DNA of 64,000 nt from positions 1 to 64,000 of the forward strand of contig NZ_FNAM01000012.1 of assembly GCF_900101845.1 (NCBI RefSeq), in the 5' to 3' direction. Below are positions 35,633 to 43,693 of the stretch, piece after piece. The stretch's first letter is position 1. Each line of letters begins with the position of its first letter. The notes under the pieces are model-generated. The model had not been told where the DNA came from. It did not search any database and saw only the letters and a program-made list of their open reading frames with translations. The stretch is from Sporomusa acidovorans. GTDB lineage: Bacteria; Bacillota; Negativicutes; Sporomusales; Sporomusaceae. A program made the position numbers and the translations under genes.

Positions 35633-36019
35633 TTGAAGACGGTAAAGAATATGGAAAAAAATTTTCAATGTTATTTGGAAAATGAACCGCCAATCATAAT
35701 TGATACTACCGAGGAAAGTGGTGGGACAGGGGAAGGCATGAAACCATTTGAGTTGGTGGAAACGGCTTTAGCCGCCTGTATGAACATCACAGCAAGACGA
35801 AATGCTGGACAAGTGAATATAGAATTACATGATATTAAAACATTTGTCCGAATGAATTGGCAAGAAGAGGGAAAATTAATTTTTGAATATGATTATTCCA
35901 TTCCGGAAAACTTTACAGACATAGAGCGTCGAGTGATTGATGACGCTATTAATAGTTGTGCGTTAAGACAGCTTTTTTCAACCTGTAAAATTGAATTTAA
36001 ACAGGTTGCTATAAAATAG
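35633..36019 (+). CDS. OsmC-family protein, second type
   Basis: 128 residues. One family cysteine is in LAACMNITARRNAG; the second conserved position is replaced by an NSCALRQLFSTC segment with two Cys, so it differs from the OsmC at 4109. The family reduces peroxides, but members of this type, with changed cysteines, have no proven activity. The TTG at 35633 is chosen because AAGGAAG lies eight bases before it; an ATG at 35615 is an alternative. A sigma-54 promoter drives it, which is unusual for an OsmC gene. It ends in TAG. Confidence 0.78.
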   Translation: MKTVKNMEKNFQCYLENEPPIIIDTTEESGGTGEGMKPFELVETALAACMNITARRNAGQVNIELHDIKTFVRMNWQEEGKLIFEYDYSIPENFTDIERRVIDDAINSCALRQLFSTCKIEFKQVAIK

Positions 36020-36093
36020 GAAAGAAAGTAATCTAAAGACTACGTACTGCATTATTCTTTTGGCCAAGTAAAATTTGTGGAAAAAATCTGTGT

Positions 36094-36140
36094 AAACCTC
36101 CAAGTTGGCGTAAAATGGAGACGGCAACTTGGAGGTTTTA
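36094..36140 (+). terminator. Terminator of the OsmC gene
   Basis: AAACCTCCAAGTTG against CAACTTGGAGGTTT, followed by TT. Confidence 0.75.
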
Positions 36141-36184
36141 ATATGGCTTGGATATAGTGCGACTAGTAATTACCGAGTATGAAA

Positions 36185-36226
36185 GAGGTAGTCCCAAAGT
36201 TAAAAAAAACTTTTGGGACTACCTCC
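36185..36226. terminator. Terminator, mainly for the minus-strand PatB gene
   Basis: GAGGTAGTCCCAAA pairs with TTTGGGACTACCTC around an A-rich loop; it ends 13 bases beyond the stop of the gene at 36239. Confidence 0.65.
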
Positions 36227-36238
36227 ATAGATAGCGAA

Positions 36239-37438
36239 CTATCGACGATTATTGATGGCTTCGCAGATACGGCGGAGTCCTTCTTTTACAATTGAACGCG
36301 GGCAGGCAAGATTGAGGCGAATATAACCATCTGAATTGGCAACAAACATGTTCCCACCTTCAAGCAGAACACCGGCCTTGTTAGCGAAAAATAGCGGGAG
36401 ACTTTTTTCATCAGGCAGATAGTTCCCAACATTAACCCAGGCTAAATAGGTAGCTTCTGAGATGCGGTATTTAGCTTTTGGTAGATGCTCAGCTAGATAT
36501 TCACCGGTGATTTTGAAATTTTCGTCTAGATAAGCGCGCATTTGATCCAGCCAATCAGCGCCATAAGCATAGGCGGCTTGAGTAGCTGCGATACTGAGTG
36601 GATTATCGAAGTTATAATGACGTTCCTTCCAGATACTTCTTAAATCACTATTTGGAATGATAATATTGGACATCATGAATCCGGCCATGTTAAATGTTTT
36701 ACTTGGTGCCATACAAGTAATGAGCTTGTCGTAATTAGGAAACAATTTGGCTAAAGGTGTATGCACCATGCCTACTCTTAGAAGGTCGCAGTGGATTTCA
36801 TCTGAAATAATCCAAAGATTGTGACGAATGCAAATATCACCGACACGTTTTAATTCTTCTGGAGTCCAGACGCGGCCACTTGGGTTATGAGGATTACAAA
36901 AAATACACAAGGCAGTTTTCTCGTCACTTGCTTTGGCTTCAAAATCGTCAAAATCTATAGTATAATACCCATCATTATTAATTAAGTTTGAACAAATAGA
37001 TTCGCGATTATTAAAGTCAGCAGCATATTTAAAATATGCATAGGACGGGGTGACAAACAATACTTTTTCATCCGGTTTACAGATATATCCAACCATTTCG
37101 TAAAGCGCCGGAATGACTCCGTTAGATGTTACTAAGTGTTCTTTTTCAAAATGCCATTGATAACGTTTTTCTGTCCAACGAACAAACGTGTTGTAATATT
37201 CAGGATCAAATACTCTGGTATATCCAAAAATACGGCGGTCCAGTCTGGTCTTTATAGCGTCAATAATGACTTGCGGTGTTGCAAATTCCATATCTGCAAC
37301 CCACATTCTTATAAACTCATCATCCGCATAAGGGAATCTCATGGTTGAATCCGCATGAAAGATATATTCACGGAAGCCTTCAGTATTCATGGCATTCGAG
37401 TTCTTTCGATCAATAATTTCATCAAAATTATAAGTCAT
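36239..37438 (-). CDS. PatB/MalY-type PLP enzyme, copy 2
   Basis: 399 residues. Family markers are IRMWVADMEFATP, FCNPHNPSGRVW, IISDEIHCDL and the PLP lysine in APSKTFNMAGFM. It differs from copies 1 and 3 by a longer N-terminus with a FREYIFHADSTM segment, so its substrate may differ. It is divergent from an XRE regulator gene at 37670 that shares its promoter region, which suggests local control. Confidence 0.88.
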   Translation of the reverse strand: MTYNFDEIIDRKNSNAMNTEGFREYIFHADSTMRFPYADDEFIRMWVADMEFATPQVIIDAIKTRLDRRIFGYTRVFDPEYYNTFVRWTEKRYQWHFEKEHLVTSNGVIPALYEMVGYICKPDEKVLFVTPSYAYFKYAADFNNRESICSNLINNDGYYTIDFDDFEAKASDEKTALCIFCNPHNPSGRVWTPEELKRVGDICIRHNLWIISDEIHCDLLRVGMVHTPLAKLFPNYDKLITCMAPSKTFNMAGFMMSNIIIPNSDLRSIWKERHYNFDNPLSIAATQAAYAYGADWLDQMRAYLDENFKITGEYLAEHLPKAKYRISEATYLAWVNVGNYLPDEKSLPLFFANKAGVLLEGGNMFVANSDGYIRLNLACPRSIVKEGLRRICEAINNRR

Positions 37439-37669
37439 AGTTTTAATCCCCTTTGTTATTTTGTAGCTTTACTTTATAAGTTATTAAAATATAAATGATG
37501 AAATTAATCAAAACGGATTGAGTTTCGTTAAAATAGACTAATTTGATCAAAGTGTTTCTTTAAAGTAGAATTTTGGGTAAATTTGCGTTAGAATATATAA
37601 AGATAGCATGATTTGACGATTAATTTACTCAAATAATATATTCATATGAAACTAGAAAGGGGTGGTGAA

Positions 37670-38377
37670 ATGAATGAAGTTGCTGTAGAAATTGGGAATA
37701 GAATCCGTAATTTTCGAAAAGGCAAAGACATTACCATTCAAGAACTTTCAGATAAGATATGTAAGAGCAAAGCTACTGTTTCTAAATACGAAAAAGGTGA
37801 AATTGTTATCGATATCGTTACTTTGTACGATATAGCAACGGCATTAGGTGTTCATGTGGAACAGTTACTTTATTGTCCTCCAAGCCAAGCTCAAATTCAA
37901 TCTGACGGTATTAAACCAGCATTTTTTCGTAATTCTTCCCAGTTTTACTCTTATATCTATGATGGGAGAACGAATAAATTAATTCGTTGTGTGTTCGATG
38001 TTTTATCTAAAACAGATGAATCCAGTTACAAAGTGATGCTCTATATGAATATTGACAGTTACGAAAATTATCAAAACTGTGAAAACACATATTGGGGGTA
38101 TATCGAACATTATGATGTTCTGACCAACATTATCTTGAAAAATCAGGCATCTCCGGTTGAACAGATCACGATTAGTGTACTTGCCTCATTCCTTGACTCA
38201 CCGACTAAATGGGGATTAATGTTTGGAATCTCATCTCGGCCGGTTATGCCAATAGCTGTGAAGATGCTCTTTTCCAAGAAACAATTGAAAGAAGATAAGG
38301 ATCTAATCGAGCAATTGCGTGTATCGAAAGAGGATATCCGCATAATGAAAATGTATAATATGTTTGCCATCATGTAA
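37670..38377 (+). CDS. XRE-family transcriptional regulator
   Basis: 235 residues. The N-terminal helix-turn-helix (IGNRIRNFRKGKDITIQELS, then CKSKATVSKYEKGEI) occupies residues 6-65. A long C-terminal part of about 160 residues has no motif I recognise and probably senses a ligand. The ATG at 37670 follows an AGGGGTGGT site; the earlier ATG at 37646 lacks one. It is divergent from PatB copy 2, its likely target. Confidence 0.82.
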   Translation: MNEVAVEIGNRIRNFRKGKDITIQELSDKICKSKATVSKYEKGEIVIDIVTLYDIATALGVHVEQLLYCPPSQAQIQSDGIKPAFFRNSSQFYSYIYDGRTNKLIRCVFDVLSKTDESSYKVMLYMNIDSYENYQNCENTYWGYIEHYDVLTNIILKNQASPVEQITISVLASFLDSPTKWGLMFGISSRPVMPIAVKMLFSKKQLKEDKDLIEQLRVSKEDIRIMKMYNMFAIM

Positions 38378-38398
38378 GCTTTAGGCTAAAAATTAATA

Positions 38399-38443
38399 GG
38401 GCTACTGTGAAACCAAATTTGGTTCGCAGTAGCCTTTTATTTT
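38399..38443 (+). terminator. Rho-independent terminator of the XRE gene
   Basis: GGGCTACTG against CAGTAGCC with an inner AACCAAATTTGGTT stem, then TTTTATTTTA. Confidence 0.88.
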
Positions 38444-38459
38444 ATGTGATATCAATCAG

Positions 38460-38933
38460 TTATAAGAGCTTAGCGAAGATTCCAATGACTTTATAGAATG
38501 CATCAATTTCTTCAGCAGTACAATACTTGGATAGATCTTCAAGTGTTTTAGAAATTGTAATTGTATCATATAGTTTATGCGCTTTGCTTAGTTTTAATCC
38601 TTCTTCTGTTACATATAACAGCACAGTTTTTGCATTTGTTTCTGTCTTATGACGGTAGACTAACCCTTTATCAACCAACTTGCTTACAGTTTGAGATAAG
38701 GCGCTTTTGGTCTTACTCCAGTGTTGTGCCAACTCTGTAACTGTAGTTCCGGGATTATCTTCAATGTAGGTCAAAGTATGCACTTCCGTCATGGAAAGAA
38801 TATGTCCCGTTCCGTAATCGTGTGCAGCATTAATATAATCACTATATTTTATGACAAACTGATAGATGTTATTATGACGATTGTTTAAGTGACGATATGT
38901 AGCATTTATGAATGCATCTTCTTCGTTTCTCAT
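38460..38933 (-). CDS. MarR-family transcriptional regulator
   Basis: 157 residues. The winged helix spans about residues 50-120 (SMTEVHTLTYIEDNPGTTVT, then SKTKSALSQTVSKLVDKGLV and the wing RHKTETNAKTVLLYVT). It is divergent from PatB copy 3; flanking AGTTAAGTT/AACTTAACT elements at 39030 and 39111 may be its sites. MarR proteins usually repress and respond to small aromatics, oxidants or metabolites. Confidence 0.87.
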   Translation of the reverse strand: MRNEEDAFINATYRHLNNRHNNIYQFVIKYSDYINAAHDYGTGHILSMTEVHTLTYIEDNPGTTVTELAQHWSKTKSALSQTVSKLVDKGLVYRHKTETNAKTVLLYVTEEGLKLSKAHKLYDTITISKTLEDLSKYCTAEEIDAFYKVIGIFAKLL

Positions 38934-39029
38934 AATTACTCCTTATGTCTATATGGTAAAAGTGTATCACAAATAATGTAAATTATCAACGATAGCCCAA
39001 AAATGTCCGGCAAATCAAACTTAAAAAAA

Positions 39030-39119
39030 AGTTAAGTTAATAAATAATTTTCTGAAATATATTGACTAATTAAACGATTTGGTGGTAATATGTACTCGAA
39101 ATGATTAAGCAACTTAACT
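39030..39119 (+). promoter_or_regulatory. Promoter of PatB copy 3 flanked by inverted 9-mers
   Basis: A sigma-70-like promoter (TTGACT at 39062-39067, 18-bp spacer, TAATAT at 39086-39091) lies between AGTTAAGTT (39030-39038) and its exact complement AACTTAACT (39111-39119). A regulator bound at both could loop or block the promoter. Confidence 0.6.
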
Positions 39120-39149
39120 AAAATGAATATTATAAGGGAAAGGGGTACT

Positions 39150-40364
39150 ATGACTGTACAAGAATTTTGCGCTCAGTATTACGTAGATCGAAAAGGAACT
39201 CATTCCCAGAAATGGGATGCGTTATTGAGGAAGTTTGGCGATTCAAACTTGCTTTCTATGTGGGTTGCCGATATGGAGTTTAAGACGCCACAACCAGTTA
39301 TTGATGCTCTAGCAAAAAGAGTAGAACATGGAGTTTACGGCTACTCGGATGTTCCCAATTCTTATTACGATGCTTTGAATAAATGGGAACAAGAGCATTA
39401 TGGGTATAGGATAGAAAAAGAGTGGGTGAGATTCTCACCTGGAATTATTCCGGCATTATATTGGTTCGTCAACATGTTTACAGAAGAACAAGAGTCAGTT
39501 ATTGTTATGACTCCAGTTTACTATCCGTTTCTCAATGCCGTGAAAGACAATGGCCGGAAGTTGATTACTTGCGACCTGGATTATAAGGATGGAATATTTA
39601 CAGTTGATTATGAACGCTTTGAAAAATTAATCACTGATAATGATGTAAAGCTGTTTATTCTTTGTTCTCCGCACAATCCTGCGGGACGGGTTTGGACAGA
39701 AGAAGAATTGGAAAGAATGCTTGATATTTGTCAGAAACATAAAGTGCTGGTGATTTCTGATGAAATCCATCAGGATATAATTGCTCCCGGCTTTAGGCAT
39801 ATTCCAAGTGCGATTGTAGCACGCGGAAAGTATGCATCCAACATCATTACTGCAAATGCTCCTTCAAAAACCTTTAATCTTGCCAGCTGCTTACATGCTA
39901 ACATTATTATACAATCTCCAGTGATACGAGCAATCTATGATGCATTTATCAAACGTTATTATCAGGCTGAAACGAATTTATTTGGGATTACTGCTGCAGA
40001 AGCCGCCTATACGTATGGCGAAACTTGGCGACAGGATTTATTAAAAGTAATTTACAGCAATTATAGTTACGTCAAAGAGCAAATGACCGAATATCCGGGA
40101 ATTCATGTTTGCCCATTAGAAGGAACGTATCTGTTATTTATGGACTTACGAGCTTATATAAAACCAGATCAGATTAAGGAATTCATACAGGACGAATGTC
40201 GTTTAGCTTGTGATTATGGTGAATGGTTTGGTGAAAAATGGCGTGGTTTTATCCGTATGAACGTGGCAACCCATCCTAATTTTGTGAAACAGGCCGTTGA
40301 TAGTATTAAAAAAGAACTGAAAATTATAAAAACAATAAATGGTGTTAATACCGAGAAAAAATAG
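39150..40364 (+). CDS. PatB/MalY-type PLP enzyme, copy 3
   Basis: 404 residues. LLSMWVADMEFKTP, LCSPHNPAGRVW, VISDEIHQDI and the PLP lysine in APSKTFNLASCL are present; the usual Gly after Ala in the lysine motif is Ser here. ATG 39150 follows AAAGGGG; the ATG at 39123 has no site. It is the first gene of a set with RidA and an amino-acid permease, consistent with uptake and deamination or C-S cleavage with detoxification of the enamine product. It ends in TAG. Confidence 0.88.
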   Translation: MTVQEFCAQYYVDRKGTHSQKWDALLRKFGDSNLLSMWVADMEFKTPQPVIDALAKRVEHGVYGYSDVPNSYYDALNKWEQEHYGYRIEKEWVRFSPGIIPALYWFVNMFTEEQESVIVMTPVYYPFLNAVKDNGRKLITCDLDYKDGIFTVDYERFEKLITDNDVKLFILCSPHNPAGRVWTEEELERMLDICQKHKVLVISDEIHQDIIAPGFRHIPSAIVARGKYASNIITANAPSKTFNLASCLHANIIIQSPVIRAIYDAFIKRYYQAETNLFGITAAEAAYTYGETWRQDLLKVIYSNYSYVKEQMTEYPGIHVCPLEGTYLLFMDLRAYIKPDQIKEFIQDECRLACDYGEWFGEKWRGFIRMNVATHPNFVKQAVDSIKKELKIIKTINGVNTEKK

Positions 40365-40516
40365 CAGCTACTTAAAACCGGGAATAGAGGTGGTAAAAAG
40401 GAAAACTACCGTCGTTTTCAGGACAAACAGTAAACGGGGATATTGGGAAGGGGGGATCAATAGCTGTTTGCAAGGCGAATTTTTCAAAAAATACAATAAT
40501 ATAGGAGATGTGAATA

Positions 40517-40900
40517 ATGAATTTTGTTGTGTTTACAGAGAGTGCGCCAGCCGCGATTGGTCCATATTCTCAAGCCATTAAAACGGATAGTATGGTTATG
40601 ACTTCAGGTCAGCTTCCAGTTGATCCTAAAACGGGAGAATTAGCAGAAGGTATTAAGGCTCAGGCTACCCAGGCGTTGGACAATCTTAAAGCAGTACTGG
40701 AAGCGGCCGGTTCTTCCATGAATTCAGTGATAAAAACAACCGTTTTTATTAAAGATATGAATGATTTTGTCTATGTCAATGAGGTTTATTCAAAATATTT
40801 TCCTGTAAATCCCCCGGCTAGATCCTGTGTAGAAGTAGCTAGGTTGCCTAAAGATGCTCTGATTGAAATTGAAGCCATAGCAACACTCTCTTCTTTATAA
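40517..40900 (+). CDS. ridA: RidA-family enamine/imine deaminase
   Basis: 127 residues. [13 protein letters not shown] is the N-terminal family motif, and the catalytic Arg is in [12 protein letters not shown] followed by IEIEAIA. RidA hydrolyses reactive 2-aminoacrylate-type enamines made by PLP lyases and dehydratases. Its place between PatB copy 3 and a permease fits that role. ATAGGAGATG precedes the ATG. Full length. Confidence 0.92.
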   Translation: MNFVVFTESAPAAIGPYSQAIKTDSMVMTSGQLPVDPKTGELAEGIKAQATQALDNLKAVLEAAGSSMNSVIKTTVFIKDMNDFVYVNEVYSKYFPVNPPARSCVEVARLPKDALIEIEAIATLSSL

Positions 40901-41031
40901 GAAAGCATGTATTTTAGTCAGGAAATGTTTAAAAAGAATGCTGTGGAGAATGGAGGAAAAGAAGCCGAGATTTACGATTTAAGTGCAAAAAAACTTATTT
41001 GAGGCTAATACAAAGAGGAGGAGGAAGAAAA

Positions 41032-42450
41032 ATGAGTGAGAAAATCCAACATCAGGCTTACGAGAAAGAAGATTTAAAAAGAGATCTAAAAAGCCGTCAT
41101 ATTCAAATGATAGCCATCGGGGGGTGCATCGGCACGGGTCTCTTTTATGGTTCTTCCTGGTCTATTAAACAAGCGGGGCCCGCAATAATCATGATGTATA
41201 TGATTGTCGCCGTAGCGATTTACTTCATTATGAGGGCTTTAGGCGAAATGGCTGTGGAAGAACCTGTATCCGGATCGTATGTTTCTTATTCAAATCGTTA
41301 TATTCACCGCTTTGTTGGATTTTTGAATGGGTGGAATGCATTTGTCTTTCTGCTAGCTGGAAGTTCGGCTTATCTTAATGCTTTAGGAAAATATGCACAG
41401 TTTTGGTTCCCTGATCTACCTATATGGATTACTGCCTTAGCCGCGGTAACGATTTTGTTTATAGTTAATGTTATTGGTGTAAAGTTTTACGGAGAAGCTG
41501 AATTCTGGTTTTCCTTCATTAAGGTTGCGGCGATTGTTGCGATGATAATCTTTGGCTGTGCAATGATATTTTTTGGAATTGGCAACGGGGGCCAAGCGAT
41601 CGGGTTTCACAACCTTGTAGACAATGGCGGTTTTTTCCCGAAAGGATTAAGCGCAACTATATTGTCGATTGTCATGGTGGCGTTCGCATTTGGCGGGGTT
41701 GAAAACCTTGGACTGGCAGCCGGGGAAGCAAAAGATGTAAAGACTACTATGCCAAAGGCTGTTAACGCTACGTTCTGGAGGATATTGATTTTCTATATCG
41801 GAGCGATAACTGTTTTGGTTACTGTCTTTCCATGGACTTCGTTAACTTCAAAAGGGAGTCCTTTCGTAGAGGTATTTACCAGAATGGGTATTCCGGCAGC
41901 CGCTGCAATCATGAACGTAGTTGTTGTTACCGCTGTATTATCCGAGATAAATTCTACCGTTTTTTCTAATAGCCGTACGTTTTACAACTTATCTTTGCAA
42001 AAGAACGCTCCGACATTTTTGGGGAAGGTTAACAGTAGAAATGTGCCAGCTAATGCGGTCATGCTGGTTTTCACGGTAATGTTTGGTGGGGTTATAATGA
42101 ACTACCTCATGCCGGAAGATGCTTTTGAATTGTTTTCTTCAGTAACTGTATATGGCTTAATTTGTGCATGGGCTTCAATTGTGGTGAGTCATTTGAAATT
42201 TAGAAAAGTTAGAATTCAAAATGGTGAAGTAGATAAACTTACCTACAAGATGCCTTTCTATCCGTACAGCAATTATTTCGCCCTGTTCTTTATGGCTGTG
42301 GTACTGATATGCATAGCTATCTTGCCGGATATGCGAATGTCCCTGGTAGTGTCGGGTGTATGGGTGTTCATCGTCTATATAGCCTATAAATTCTATACAA
42401 AAAATGAAGCAAAAGAACTATCCGTTAAACAAGATTTAGCAAAAAATTAA
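41032..42450 (+). CDS. Amino-acid permease (APC superfamily, AAT/LysP-GabP type)
   Basis: 472 residues, 12 helices. The AAT family entry motif LKSRHIQMIAIGGCIGTGLF is complete, as is FGGVENLGLAAGEAKD in helix 6 and its loop. Proton-coupled uptake of an amino acid. GGAGGAGGAAG precedes the ATG at 41032. Together with ridA and PatB copy 3 it forms a probable operon. The exact substrate cannot be told. Confidence 0.88.
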   Translation: MSEKIQHQAYEKEDLKRDLKSRHIQMIAIGGCIGTGLFYGSSWSIKQAGPAIIMMYMIVAVAIYFIMRALGEMAVEEPVSGSYVSYSNRYIHRFVGFLNGWNAFVFLLAGSSAYLNALGKYAQFWFPDLPIWITALAAVTILFIVNVIGVKFYGEAEFWFSFIKVAAIVAMIIFGCAMIFFGIGNGGQAIGFHNLVDNGGFFPKGLSATILSIVMVAFAFGGVENLGLAAGEAKDVKTTMPKAVNATFWRILIFYIGAITVLVTVFPWTSLTSKGSPFVEVFTRMGIPAAAAIMNVVVVTAVLSEINSTVFSNSRTFYNLSLQKNAPTFLGKVNSRNVPANAVMLVFTVMFGGVIMNYLMPEDAFELFSSVTVYGLICAWASIVVSHLKFRKVRIQNGEVDKLTYKMPFYPYSNYFALFFMAVVLICIAILPDMRMSLVVSGVWVFIVYIAYKFYTKNEAKELSVKQDLAKN

Positions 42451-42793
42451 TTGGAAGTAATAAACCATGTTGAAAATATCCTTGTGTATATTGTAAAATA
42501 TATTCAGAATAGTGTTGTTATTTTTGCTTTAATCGACAATATACCTAGTGATCTGCGCGCGGCAAAACGCGCGGGAGATAAACGGGCTCGGCTCGGTGAA
42601 CACTTGATATGGTGGCTTTTGGATACTTTTTTCTTGACAAAACTGTAAAATGTTGTTGCAACGCTGATGTATATAATTATTTTTCAAAAACCCTTTTGTA
42701 ATATTGCGCTACTTCCTTAATAAATAACATCTTTTTGGATCTTCCCTATACCGTCCAATGTTACTGGTGAACCTTACAAAAGGAGGATAATCA
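42451..42793. other. Intergenic stretch ahead of the HxlR gene
   Basis: No supported gene. It has a GC-rich hairpin (GCGCG...CGCGC, 42555-42571) and the leader segment 42711-42781 that is related to 8943-9013. AAAGGAGG at its end is the ribosome site of the HxlR gene. Confidence 0.45.
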
Positions 42794-43171
42794 ATGGAAT
42801 CAAAGAATGCGAAAGAATGGAAATGTCCAGTAGAAGTGATACTTGCAATGGTATCTGGGAAGTGGAAGATAATGATTTTTAGAGAATTGGCGTCGGGAAA
42901 GCCTGTCAGATATAATCAAATCAGCGATAATATCCCCCATGTTAGTGCAAAAGTTTTAACTCAACAGCTCCGTGAAATGGAGGCTGATGGGTTATTACGC
43001 CGTGAAATATTTCAGGAAATTCCTCCAAGAGTGGAATATTCCCTTACTGAATGCGGTCTTGGTATTTTGAAGGCGATGATGGAATTACGAAAATGGGGAT
43101 ATGGTTTAAAAGACGTCGACATGTCAAAATGCGAGGAATGTGGGGCATATCGTTTATACTACGATGAGTAG
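42794..43171 (+). CDS. HxlR-family transcriptional regulator
   Basis: 125 residues, close in pattern to the HxlR protein at 2992: SGKWKIMIFRELASGKPVRY, SAKVLTQQLREMEADGLL, and the wing PPRVEYSLTECG. A C-terminal CEECGAY pair may sense thiol or metal. Protein X copy C lies downstream beyond a terminator, with a motif at 43444 like the direct repeats at 3395, which suggests that this regulator controls X. It ends in TAG. Confidence 0.87.
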   Translation: MESKNAKEWKCPVEVILAMVSGKWKIMIFRELASGKPVRYNQISDNIPHVSAKVLTQQLREMEADGLLRREIFQEIPPRVEYSLTECGLGILKAMMELRKWGYGLKDVDMSKCEECGAYRLYYDE

Positions 43172-43338
43172 TTAGACTCCTGTCCCGTCTCGGAAAAACA
43201 CCGTTCAGGCGCTTTCGACATAACATTTGCAATATTCCAAACAGGGAGTACACTCCAGCGTTTGGATCTCTATGATAATTAGCGGCGACTTTTTCCGTTG
43301 CTCCCATTTAAATCAATACGTCAGAAATGATATCAGCA

Positions 43339-43379
43339 GCCCGGAGCCGACAGTGTCGTGGCTCCGGGCCATTTTGTTT
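43339..43379 (+). terminator. Rho-independent terminator
   Basis: GCCCGGAGCC against GGCTCCGGGC, then ATTTTGTTT. It ends the HxlR transcript. Confidence 0.88.
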
Positions 43380-43443
43380 CCCTTCCTGTCTCGAATGGGA
43401 AAAGCAGCAATTTGTCGCGTAACTTACCAAAAAGTTATTATAT

Positions 43444-43457
43444 AACAAAAAAGTGCA
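43444..43457. promoter_or_regulatory. Single copy of the HxlR-associated motif
   Basis: AACAAAAAAGTGCA matches the core of the direct repeats at 3395-3437. It is about 240 bases before protein X copy C. Confidence 0.45.
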
Positions 43458-43693
43458 TTATTGCAACTGTTTTTATTAATATGTACAATATCTTCAGAAG
43501 AGTATTATTATTTAATTTTAATCTGCAAAACAGCTGGTTGGACCGCATGCGCTCCGAGCATTCTAGCTGCCTTGCACTGCGAGAAGTCCTTCGGGACAAG
43601 GAGTTGCAATTATCACTGAATGAGACCAATAAAGAAATAATCAGGCAACTGTCTATTTCAGTATCACAAATAATTTAAATGGAGGGACATTGT

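Larger units (their letters stand above)
43172..43693. other. Intergenic region ahead of protein X copy C
   Basis: Holds the terminator at 43339-43379 and the HxlR-type motif at 43444-43457. From about 43530 a frame reads NSWLDRMRSEHSSCLALREV and on to 43678; it resembles the end of a longer gene I cannot name. Confidence 0.4.

Noticed and set aside
40375..40440. T-box-like GAGGTGGTAA and ACTACCG sequence ahead of ridA
   Set aside because: The conserved T-box 14-mer is too far from consensus, and no terminator or specifier arm is visible.
42451..42648. 65-codon frame directly after the amino-acid permease
   Set aside because: Begins without its own ribosome site right at the permease stop and overlaps a GC-rich hairpin; no similarity recognised.
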